Assembly: GCA_013813675.1 (NCBI GenBank)
Contig: JACCRH010000111.1
Location: forward strand, 1 to 5,176
Direction: 5' to 3'
Length of the DNA stretch: 5,176 nt
DNA from: Gemmatimonadales bacterium
Lineage (GTDB): Bacteria; Gemmatimonadota; Gemmatimonadetes; Gemmatimonadales; GWC2-71-9
A model generated the notes under the pieces. The model saw only the letters and a list, made by a program, of their open reading frames with translations. It was not told where the DNA came from and made no database searches. Shown here one piece after another: positions 1-4,933 of this stretch. Position numbers and translations under genes: made by a program. Numbering within the stretch: position 1 is the first letter of the stretch; every line of letters begins with the position of its first letter.

Positions 1-195
1 GCCGAGCTGATGCTGCCGGTGCTGCTGCTGCCCTTCATGGTCCCGCCCCTCATCGGCGCGGTACAGGTGACCTCCCGGCTGCTCGACGCCCGTCCGTTGA
101 GCGAGATGCTGGGGTGGCTTAGGTTACTCGCCCTCTATGACGTGGTGTTCGTGACGCTCTGCACGATGGCCTTCGCGGCGGTGGTGGACGAGTGA
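1..195 (+). CDS. ccmB: CcmB, heme exporter permease subunit B (C-terminal part, 5' end outside window)
   Basis: The last 64 residues of a membrane protein, open to the left edge in frame 1 and ending at TGA 193-195. CcmB is the permease partner of the ATPase CcmA. With CcmC it forms the inner-membrane complex that loads heme onto CcmE for c-type cytochrome assembly (System I). What is seen is a hydrophobic LPVLLLPFMVPPLIGAVQVT segment typical of the penultimate CcmB helix, a short hydrophilic loop, and a final helix (about residues 40-60 of the fragment) ending in VVDE. The identification rests on this pattern and on the directly overlapping ccmC. The stop shares GTGA (192-195) with the ccmC start, which implies translational coupling. 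An ATG at position 10 is internal, not the true start. Confidence 0.85.
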   Translation, partial: AELMLPVLLLPFMVPPLIGAVQVTSRLLDARPLSEMLGWLRLLALYDVVFVTLCTMAFAAVVDE

Positions 196-890
196 GCGGG
201 ACGGCTTCCGCCCACGCGTTCGTGCGTCGAGGAATCGCGATCACGGCGCTCGCGCTCCTGGCGCTGGCGGGGGTGTACCTGCTCGCGTTGCAGTTCACCC
301 CGACCGAGGCGCGGCAGGGACTGGCCCAGAAGATCTTCTACCTTCACGTGCCGGCCGCGTGGAGCGCGCTGCTCGCCTTTTCCCTGGTGGGTCTTTCCGG
401 CGGTCTCTACCTCTGGCTCAACGACCGCCGGCTGGACCGCTTCGCGGCGGTGTCGGCCGAGGTGGGAGTCGTCTTCGGGGTGGTCATGCTCACCACCGGG
501 CCGATCTGGGCCAAGCCGATCTGGGGCACCTGGTGGACCTGGGACGCCCGGCTCACGCTGACCCTGTTCCTCTTTTTCCTCTTCGTCGGCTATCTCGCGC
601 TGCGCGCGGCACTGCACGATCCCTCCGAGCGGGCCCGCTTCAGCGCCGTAGTCGGCGTCCTCGGCCTGCTGCTGGTGCCGTTCATCCATCTGAGCGTCTA
701 CCTCTTCCGCACCCTCCATCCGCAGCCCGTGGTGCTCAAGCCGAGCGCGCCGTCGCTGCCGCCCGAGATGCTGCGCACGCTCCTGGTCTCCACGCTGGTG
801 TTCATGCTGCTCTTTGCCGGCCTGGTCACGCTCCGCTACGGCCTGGCCCTGGCGGAGGAAGAGCGGCAGGACGGACTCGATGCCGCCTGA
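192..890 (+). CDS. ccmC: CcmC, heme-handling cytochrome c maturation protein
   Basis: A 232-residue integral membrane protein of the cytochrome c assembly (WWD) family. CcmC binds heme at the periplasmic face and delivers it to CcmE. The tryptophan-rich WGTWWTWDARLT motif lies at residues 111-122. Two histidines fit the conserved axial heme ligands: H52 in LHVPAAW and H176 in RTLHPQP. About six hydrophobic segments are visible (roughly 14-34, 55-77, 86-106, 121-140, 152-172, 195-215). Length is normal for the family (about 220-250). The start is GTG at 192, overlapping the ccmB stop as GTGA; the first residues read MSGTASAHAF and no better upstream start exists. The 3' end overlaps ccmD by 11 bases. 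All key residues seem intact, so it should be functional. Confidence 0.95.
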   Translation: MSGTASAHAFVRRGIAITALALLALAGVYLLALQFTPTEARQGLAQKIFYLHVPAAWSALLAFSLVGLSGGLYLWLNDRRLDRFAAVSAEVGVVFGVVMLTTGPIWAKPIWGTWWTWDARLTLTLFLFFLFVGYLALRAALHDPSERARFSAVVGVLGLLLVPFIHLSVYLFRTLHPQPVVLKPSAPSLPPEMLRTLLVSTLVFMLLFAGLVTLRYGLALAEEERQDGLDAA

Positions 891-996
891 CAACGGAGGC
901 TACATGGTGGCGGCCTACGTGGTCACGGCCGTGATCCTGGTTGGGTATGCTATCGGGCTATGGCGGAGGGCGAGGGAAACGCTGGGAGACCGGTAG
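880..996 (+). CDS. ccmD: CcmD, small heme exporter accessory protein
   Basis: A 38-residue protein with one membrane helix (about residues 9-27) followed by a basic cytoplasmic tail, LWRRARETLGDR. CcmD is a small membrane protein that helps release holo-CcmE from the CcmABC complex. The order hydrophilic head, VAAYVVT helix start, GYAIGLWRR end is the usual CcmD pattern, and its place directly after ccmC supports the call. The chosen ATG at 880 lies inside the last codons of ccmC (11-base overlap) and has AGGA at 868-871, 8 bases upstream. An alternative ATG at 904 follows GGAGG (895-899) with only 4 bases spacing and would give 30 residues. The gene is short enough to be missed by automatic calling. 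Confidence 0.82.
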   Translation: MPPDNGGYMVAAYVVTAVILVGYAIGLWRRARETLGDR

Positions 997-1006
997 CTTT
1001 GTCAGC

Positions 1007-1077
1007 ATTGTCACCCTGAGCGCAGCGAAGGGGACCGTGCCGGCATGGTCCCCTTCGACTTCGCTCAGGGTGACAAT
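1007..1077. repeat. 71-base near-perfect inverted repeat, dispersed-repeat type A, between convergent genes
   Basis: The left arm, 1007-1036, and the right arm, 1047-1077, are reverse complements except for one substitution and one single-base indel near the middle. The 10 bases between them contain the palindrome TGCCGGCA (1038-1045), so the whole element can fold into one long hairpin. The arm begins ATTGTCACCCTGAGCG. It starts 10 bases after the ccmD stop and ends 10 bases before the end of the convergent aquaporin gene. It resembles the dispersed CCCTGAGCGAAGTCGAAGGG repeats known from many environmental bacterial genomes. It could stop transcription from both sides, but no T-run follows either arm, so a classical intrinsic terminator is not shown. 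Confidence 0.85.
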
Positions 1078-1087
1078 ATGGGTTGGC

Positions 1088-1768
1088 CTACTGTTTCACA
1101 TCCCTCAACAGCACGTGCTCCCACAGCAGCGCCGCCACCACCCCGCCCAGGATCGGTCCCACCCAGTACACCGCGTGCGCCACCCACTGCCCCGAGACCA
1201 GCGCGGGGCCGAACGCGCGCGCCGGGTTGACCGCCGCGCCGGTGAGCGGCCCGCCGACCAGGATGTCCACCGTCAGCGCGAGGCCGATTCCGAAGCCGCC
1301 GATGCGGGGCGCCGCGGGGTTGATGCAGGTACCGAAGACGGCCGACACCAGCAGGAAGGCCATGACCGCTTCGATGAGGATGGCCTGGTGGAACTGGATC
1401 GAATTGGCGATGGCCGGGGCGCCAAGCGACATGCCGCGGATCATCGCGATCGGGTAAATGGCCTGCAACAGCAGCGCCGCCAGGACCGCCCCCAGCAGTT
1501 GCGCCGCGATGTAGGCCGCCCCTGCCCGGACCTCGGTACGCCGGACGGCGACCAGTCCCAGGGTCACGGCGGGGTTCAGGTGTCCGCCGGAGATGCCCAT
1601 CAACCCGGTGACCAGGACCCCGAGTACCAGTCCGTGCGCCAGCGCGACGCCGAGCACGCCAGAAGCGCCGTTCGGCATCGACTGGGTGGCCACCGCACCG
1701 GCTCCGAAGAAGACCAGCCCGAACGTACCCAACCCCTCCGCCAGCGAGCGGCGAAACAGCGAATGCAT
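1088..1768 (-). CDS. Aquaporin / MIP-family channel, plant TIP-like selectivity filter
   Basis: A 226-residue major intrinsic protein that forms a passive membrane channel for water or small uncharged solutes. Both NPA boxes are present: SGGHLNPAVTLGL (residues 60-72) and GAAVNPARAFGP (177-188). Six hydrophobic segments plus two half-helices fit the fold. Aligned by eye to E. coli AqpZ, the aromatic/arginine filter is H45, I169, A178, R184 in place of F, H, T, R. This H-I-A-R set is that of some plant tonoplast intrinsic proteins (TIP3/TIP4), as is the run FGPALVSGQW followed by YWVGPILGG. Such filters usually pass water plus ammonia, urea or hydrogen peroxide, but the substrate here is inferred. 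The start is ATG at 1768, with AAGGAG 7 bases upstream. The gene lies 37 bases after the ketosynthase gene on the same strand and is probably co-transcribed. Confidence 0.93.
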   Translation of the reverse strand: MHSLFRRSLAEGLGTFGLVFFGAGAVATQSMPNGASGVLGVALAHGLVLGVLVTGLMGISGGHLNPAVTLGLVAVRRTEVRAGAAYIAAQLLGAVLAALLLQAIYPIAMIRGMSLGAPAIANSIQFHQAILIEAVMAFLLVSAVFGTCINPAAPRIGGFGIGLALTVDILVGGPLTGAAVNPARAFGPALVSGQWVAHAVYWVGPILGGVVAALLWEHVLLRDVKQ

Positions 1769-1775
1769 CGGTGTT

Positions 1776-1781
1776 CTCCTT
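1776..1781 (-). promoter_or_regulatory. Ribosome binding site of the aquaporin gene
   Basis: AAGGAG on the minus strand, 7 bases before the ATG at 1768. This is the strongest Shine-Dalgarno match in the window and fixes the start. Most other genes here rely on start/stop overlap and have weak sites, so this gene seems to be translated independently of its upstream neighbour. Confidence 0.75.
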
Positions 1782-1805
1782 GGTGGGCTCGAATGGGTGG
1801 CGAAT

Positions 1806-3053
1806 CTACGCGTCCGCCTTCCGAAACACCAGCGCGGCGTTGATCCCGCCGAACCCGAACGAGTTGCTCACCAGGTACTCGGGGTCCAGCTCGCGACCTT
1901 CCCCGGTGACGTGGTCGAGATCGCAGGCGGGATCGGGCGTCTCCAGGTTGACCGTCGGAGGAAACCAGCCCCGCCGGCTGGCGAGGGAGCAGATCGCCGC
2001 CTCGATCGCGCCGCTCGCGCCCAGGGCGTGGCCGTAGTACCCCTTGGTCCCGCTGAAGGCCACCCGGTAGGCGTGATCCCCGAACACCTGTTTGATGGAC
2101 GACGTCTCGGTCGGGTCGTTGAGCGGCGTGGAGGAGCCGTGTGCGTTGATGTATCCCACCTCGCTCGGCGCCACCCGCGCCTCCGCCAGCGCGTTCCGGA
2201 TGCAGCGCGCCGCCTGGCTGCCGTCAGGCCGGGGCGCGGTCATGTGGTACGCATCGTTGGTGAGGCCATAGCCGCACAGCTCGGCGTAGACCGGGGCGCC
2301 CCGTGCCAGGGCCCGGCCGCGCTCCTCCAGCACCAGCACGGCGGACGCCTCCGCCATGACGAAGCCATCGCGGTCGGCATCGAACGGGCGGCTCGCGCGG
2401 GTGGGATCGTCGTTGCGGGTGGACATGGCGCGGATCATGGCAAAGGCGCCGAAGCAGAGCGGGGCGAGAGGAGCCTCCGCGCCGCCGGCGATCATCACGT
2501 CCGCCTCGCCCCGCGCGATGGTGCGGAATCCCTCGCCGATCGCGATCGCGCCGGAGGCGCAGCTCATCCCGTTGGTGGCGTTGGGCCCGGTGCAGCCGAA
2601 CTCGATGGCGATGTTACAGCTCGCCGCGCCCGCGAAGACCGTGAGCGCCAGGGCGGGGTCCACCGACCGGGGGCCTTGGGTGAGGAAGTTGTGGTACTGC
2701 TGCTCCCCGTGAGCCACCCCGCCGAGCGCGGTGCCCATCATGGCCCCGACCCGATCCACATCCTCCCGGCGCAGGTCGAGTCCGGCGTCCTCCAGCGCCA
2801 TCCGGGTGGCCGCGATGGTGAACATGGAGTAGCGGTCGAGCCGGCGGGCGCGGCGCTCCTCGATGTGGTCGGTCGGGTGGAATTCGTCCACTTCGCCCGC
2901 GATCCGGGACTTGAAGGCGGACGGATCGAAGCGGGTGATGGTCCGGACGGCGCTGCGCCGCCGGCGGAGCCCGGCCCAGAGGCCCTCGACTCCGAGGCCG
3001 ATGGGGGTGACCGCCCCGATGCCGGTGACGACCACGCGACGCGCGGATTGCAT
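1806..3053 (-). CDS. fabF: Beta-ketoacyl-[acyl-carrier-protein] synthase II family protein (FabF-type)
   Basis: A 415-residue thiolase-fold condensing enzyme. It joins an acyl chain on its cysteine to malonyl-ACP in fatty acid or polyketide chain extension, in the cytoplasm. The triad is complete: C165 in GMSCASG, H305 in INAHGSSTP, H342 in YGHALGASGA, with K337 also conserved. The gatekeeper loop NSFGFGG is at 397-403, and STRNDDPTRASRPFDADRDG at 211-230 is typical of FabF. Numbering runs two ahead of E. coli FabF. The loop before H342 reads SGTKGYYGH where E. coli has SSTKSMTGH, and the nucleophile elbow is SCASG in place of ACTSG, so it may be a specialised paralogue. ATG 3053 is chosen because it opens the family N-terminus RRVVVTGIGAVTP, lies 5 bases after the preceding gene and has AAGGGA 8 bases upstream. 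No ACP or second ketosynthase subunit is nearby. Confidence 0.94.
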   Translation of the reverse strand: MQSARRVVVTGIGAVTPIGLGVEGLWAGLRRRRSAVRTITRFDPSAFKSRIAGEVDEFHPTDHIEERRARRLDRYSMFTIAATRMALEDAGLDLRREDVDRVGAMMGTALGGVAHGEQQYHNFLTQGPRSVDPALALTVFAGAASCNIAIEFGCTGPNATNGMSCASGAIAIGEGFRTIARGEADVMIAGGAEAPLAPLCFGAFAMIRAMSTRNDDPTRASRPFDADRDGFVMAEASAVLVLEERGRALARGAPVYAELCGYGLTNDAYHMTAPRPDGSQAARCIRNALAEARVAPSEVGYINAHGSSTPLNDPTETSSIKQVFGDHAYRVAFSGTKGYYGHALGASGAIEAAICSLASRRGWFPPTVNLETPDPACDLDHVTGEGRELDPEYLVSNSFGFGGINAALVFRKADA

Positions 3054-3058
3054 CAGAT

Positions 3059-3526
3059 CTATCCCTTCTGCCCGTCGGCTTCGACGTAGCGCTTGATTCC
3101 CGCGAGCGTGCGCGAGGCGATACCGTGAATGAACACCGGGCCGATCACCAGATCGGCGGCCGCCCGGCCGATCAGCGGCCACCGGGGGCCGGACCACTGG
3201 TGGACGATGGCGACGTCAGTGCTGTCGCCGTCCGGCGTAAAGCGCCAGACCACGTCCATCCCTGCGGTGATGCCGCGGACGTGGCGGTAGTGCACCGCCG
3301 GCGCCGAGCGGTCCACCCGCATCTCCGACACCCACCAGGTGGGGTAGCCCACGGGGCCGAACGGCCGCCACGCCGCCATCTCCACCAGGCCGCCCGCCGG
3401 CCGCAGCTCGAGGACGCGGACCCAGCGGTAGTGCGGCAGCAGGGCGGGCCACCGCTCGACGTCCGCCGCCGTGTCGAACACGCGGCCGATCGGCGCCTGC
3501 ATGCGGGTGCGGTCGACGGTTCTCAT
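3059..3526 (-). CDS. SRPBCC (START-like) family protein, polyketide cyclase/COQ10-like
   Basis: A 155-residue single-domain protein with the helix-grip SRPBCC pattern: an N-terminal strand, the segment VFDTAADVERWPALLPHYRW (17-36), alternating strands such as VDRSAPAVHYRHVRG and MDVVWRFTPD, STDVAIVHQWSG (102-113), then a long C-terminal helix (about 125-150). The family binds hydrophobic ligands in a deep cavity. Members act as polyketide aromatase/cyclases, quinone-binding COQ10-like proteins or lipid carriers. There is no universal catalytic residue, so the exact role cannot be read here. It lies 5 bases before the ketosynthase gene on the same strand, which suggests that it cyclises or shields a product of that enzyme. 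The ATG at 3526 lies inside the last copy of a 17-base tandem repeat. Confidence 0.85.
   Translation of the reverse strand: MRTVDRTRMQAPIGRVFDTAADVERWPALLPHYRWVRVLELRPAGGLVEMAAWRPFGPVGYPTWWVSEMRVDRSAPAVHYRHVRGITAGMDVVWRFTPDGDSTDVAIVHQWSGPRWPLIGRAAADLVIGPVFIHGIASRTLAGIKRYVEADGQKG
3062..3067 (-). promoter_or_regulatory. Ribosome binding site of the ketosynthase gene
   Basis: AAGGGA on the minus strand, inside the last codons of the SRPBCC gene and 8 bases before ATG 3053. The match is only moderate, but it supports the 3053 start over in-frame starts further upstream, which would run through the SRPBCC gene. Confidence 0.5.
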
Positions 3527-3567
3527 GCAGGCCGATACCTCATTCAGGCCGATACCTCATGCAGGCC
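3522..3567 (-). repeat. 17-base tandem repeat (2.7 copies) covering the SRPBCC start codon
   Basis: On the minus strand the unit is GGCCTGCATGAGGTATC. Copy 1 is at 3551-3567 and copy 2 at 3534-3550 with one change (GGCCTGAATGAG). A partial copy at 3522-3533 (GGCCTGCATGAG) contains the real ATG of the SRPBCC gene. Each full unit carries an ATG and a GAGGT that resembles a Shine-Dalgarno core, so duplication copied both a start codon and a possible ribosome site. The GAGG in copy 2 lies 11 bases before the real ATG, which is longer than ideal. Confidence 0.8.
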
Positions 3568-3602
3568 ACTATGTCATCTCGAAGGCCACAATGTCATCCC
3601 GA
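3564..3602. repeat. Imperfect 19-base direct repeat overlapping the end of the inverted repeat
   Basis: Positions 3564-3582 and 3584-3602 match at 17 of 19 bases (plus strand GGCCAC-T/A-ATGTCATC-T/C-CGA). The second copy runs into the left arm of the inverted repeat at 3592. The first therefore looks like a duplicated and slightly decayed tip of that element. It adjoins the 17-base tandem array. Confidence 0.7.
3568..3597 (-). promoter_or_regulatory. Possible sigma-70-type promoter for the SRPBCC-fabF-aquaporin unit
   Basis: On the minus strand ATGACA (3592-3597, 5 of 6 matches to TTGACA), an 18-base spacer and CATAGT (3568-3573, 4 of 6 matches to TATAAT) lie about 40-70 bases before the SRPBCC start. 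The -35 element is supplied by the outer end of the inverted repeat. The gap between methyltransferase and SRPBCC genes is the only sizeable one on this strand, so a promoter is expected if the second half is transcribed separately. Six-base matches arise by chance, so this is tentative. Confidence 0.25.
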
Positions 3603-3673
3603 GCGCAGCGAGGGATCTTCCACGCGTGCTCCGAAGCCTGCGGGCAAGATCCCTCGCTACGCTCGGGATGACA
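3592..3673. repeat. 82-base inverted repeat, dispersed-repeat type B, inside the minus-strand gene run
   Basis: The arms 3592-3619 and 3646-3673 are 28 bases each and complementary at 27 positions, with a 26-base loop (3620-3645). The arm begins TGTCATCCCGAGCGCAGCGA. It belongs to the same family as the element at 1007-1077: both left arms share TGTCA-CC-GAGCGCAGCGA-GG, and most differences between them are matched by complementary changes in the opposite arm. It lies between the methyltransferase and SRPBCC genes, where it could slow transcription or protect RNA ends. No T-run follows, so a terminator is not demonstrated. Confidence 0.88.
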
Positions 3674-3698
3674 ATGCGTGCACATGCTCCTGCCCTCT

Positions 3699-3729
3699 GC
3701 TGCTCATGCCCTCGCAAGCTGCTCATGCC
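3699..3729. repeat. 12-base direct repeat at the methyltransferase stop codon
   Basis: GCTGCTCATGCC occurs at 3699-3710 and again at 3718-3729, 19 bases apart start to start. The second copy contains the methyltransferase stop codon (3723-3725). It may be a small local duplication, like the other repeats in this gap. No function is evident. Confidence 0.6.
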
Positions 3730-4451
3730 GGCTCCGCGAGCGGCGCCGGGCCATCGCCCGTTCGCCAGGTCGCGACCAACCGATACCCCGGCCGGCGCGA
3801 CACCCGCGCCTGCACGCCCGCCTCGGCGAGCAAGGCGCGCAGCTCCTCGGGCGTGTAGCCCCGCCGAATGGACGTGATCCCGTCTGCCACCGTCGAACGG
3901 TCGAAGCGCAGCGCCTGCGCGCCCACCCAGAACGCGAGCGGCGCCATCCGCCCCCGCCTGAGATCCGCAAACACCACCCCGACCCGGGCCAGTGCGTTGC
4001 AGGTGCGCAGCAGCCGGACCGTGGATTCCCTGGTGAGATGATGGGCCAGCTGGCTCACCAGCACGATGTCGACCGACTTGTCCGCAACCGGCGGCGCGCC
4101 GGCGCAGGCTACCGCGCATGGCACGCCGGCCCGCCGGGCCATGGCAGCCGCTGTGTGGCTCAGCTCCAGTCCGAGCGGACGAAGCGAGTATCCCCGCCGG
4201 CTAGCCCACCGCGCCGCCCGCGGGGGCAGGTCGCCGGCGCCGGTACCCAGGTCGAGCAGGGTGAGCGGCCTCGTCCGGGGGACCCCGCGCAGCACCTGCG
4301 CCAGGCCGTACCGCACCGCGGCGGCGCCCCCGAACCATCGGTTCGACCGCGCGATGTTGCGAAGCGACTCGATCACGGTCTCGGGGTCGGCCGCCGGGTC
4401 GTCCAGCAGCTCGACGCCGAGCGGGGTCACGGTCAGGCGCCGGTCGCTCAT
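3723..4451 (-). CDS. Class I SAM-dependent methyltransferase
   Basis: A 242-residue protein with a Rossmann-type SAM-binding core. Motif I is LTLLDLGTGAGDLP at 63-76, the acidic residue after strand 2 is in LGLELSHT (93-100), motif post-I/II is SVDIVLVSQLAHHLT (126-140), and RVGVVFADLRR (156-166) is the next strand. An N-terminal helical part with ELLDDPAADPETV (14-26) and NRWFGG (37-42) resembles methyltransferases that accompany type III polyketide synthases and FAD oxidoreductases. The HHL motif also occurs in UbiE-like quinone methyltransferases. It probably methylates oxygen or carbon of a phenolic or quinone-like compound; the substrate is inferred. The ATG at 4451 overlaps the flavin reductase stop as ATGA (4448-4451) and has no strong ribosome site, so coupling is likely. 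Confidence 0.88.
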   Translation of the reverse strand: MSDRRLTVTPLGVELLDDPAADPETVIESLRNIARSNRWFGGAAAVRYGLAQVLRGVPRTRPLTLLDLGTGAGDLPPRAARWASRRGYSLRPLGLELSHTAAAMARRAGVPCAVACAGAPPVADKSVDIVLVSQLAHHLTRESTVRLLRTCNALARVGVVFADLRRGRMAPLAFWVGAQALRFDRSTVADGITSIRRGYTPEELRALLAEAGVQARVSRRPGYRLVATWRTGDGPAPLAEPA

Positions 4452-4933
4452 TCCATCGAGCCGTACCCGCCGCGGTAGTAGAGCAGCGGCCGGCCCTCCC
4501 CGGTGGATCCGCCGATCACCCGCCCGATGATGAGGGTGTGGTCGCCCGCCGGATGGATGGCGAAGCGGTCGCACTCGAGATGCGCCAGCGCGCCGTCCAG
4601 GAGCACCAGGCCCTCGGGGCTCCGGTGATAGCCTACGCCCTCGAAGCGGTCTTCGTGATGGTCGGCAAAGCGCCGGGAGAGCACCTCCTGTCCGCTCTCC
4701 AGCACGTTGACCACGAACACCGGCGCGGCGAGGATCGCGTCGTGCAGCTCGGCCTCGTGATCCACGCACACCGACACCAGCGGCGGCACCAGGGAAACCG
4801 ATGCCAGGCTGCTGGCCGTCATGCCCAGCGCGCAGTCGCCAGGGCCGTTCACCGTGAGCACGGTGACGCCGGTGGCGAAGCGTCCCATGAGCTCCCGGAA
4901 ATGGGCGGGGTCAACGATGGTGGGGGTGGTCAC
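4448..4933 (-). CDS. Flavin reductase domain protein (RutF/HpaC-like FMN-binding split barrel)
   Basis: A 161-residue protein of the flavin reductase-like family. Members reduce FMN or FAD with NAD(P)H and hand reduced flavin to a partner monooxygenase. Visible signatures are FRELMGRFATGVTVLT (12-27), GMTASSLASVSLVPPLVSVC (37-56) forming the flavin phosphate site, FVVNVLESGQEVLSRRFA (73-90), HLECD (118-122), GDHTLIIGRV (130-139) and PLLYYRGGY (149-157). Length matches the usual 150-180. GTG at 4933 is preferred over GTG at 4936: it overlaps the upstream stop as GTGA (4930-4933) and has AGGA at 4941-4944, 7 bases before it. Its tight link to the oxidoreductase and methyltransferase suggests that it serves a flavin-dependent step of the same pathway. 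Confidence 0.92.
   Translation of the reverse strand: MTTPTIVDPAHFRELMGRFATGVTVLTVNGPGDCALGMTASSLASVSLVPPLVSVCVDHEAELHDAILAAPVFVVNVLESGQEVLSRRFADHHEDRFEGVGYHRSPEGLVLLDGALAHLECDRFAIHPAGDHTLIIGRVIGGSTGEGRPLLYYRGGYGSME

Noticed and set aside
135..893. Minus-strand open frame of 252 codons opposite ccmB/ccmC
   Set aside because: Low-complexity charged composition (Q, R, E, H) and fully antisense to ccmC, which has clear family motifs.
1007..1077. Classical rho-independent terminator
   Set aside because: The stem is very long and interrupted, and no T-run follows on either strand. It is better described as a dispersed inverted repeat, although it may still influence termination.
1593..3089. Plus-strand open frame of 498 codons opposite the ketosynthase and aquaporin genes
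   Set aside because: It is rich in R, G, A, P and H with no domain pattern and lies antisense to two well-supported genes. High GC suppresses stop codons in shadow frames.
3054..3197. N-terminal extension of the ketosynthase by 48 codons
   Set aside because: It runs through the SRPBCC gene in another frame and has no family similarity; the KAS N-terminus begins right after ATG 3053.
3522..3602. CRISPR array
   Set aside because: The repeats are adjacent units of 17 to 20 bases without unique spacers of regular length, and no cas gene is present.
3574..3726. Minus-strand frame of 50 codons starting in the methyltransferase stop (ATGA)
   Set aside because: Almost all of it is translated palindromic repeat (IPSVARDL and SLAALGMT type segments). 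Such frames are commonly annotated as hypothetical proteins but merely read through dispersed repeats.
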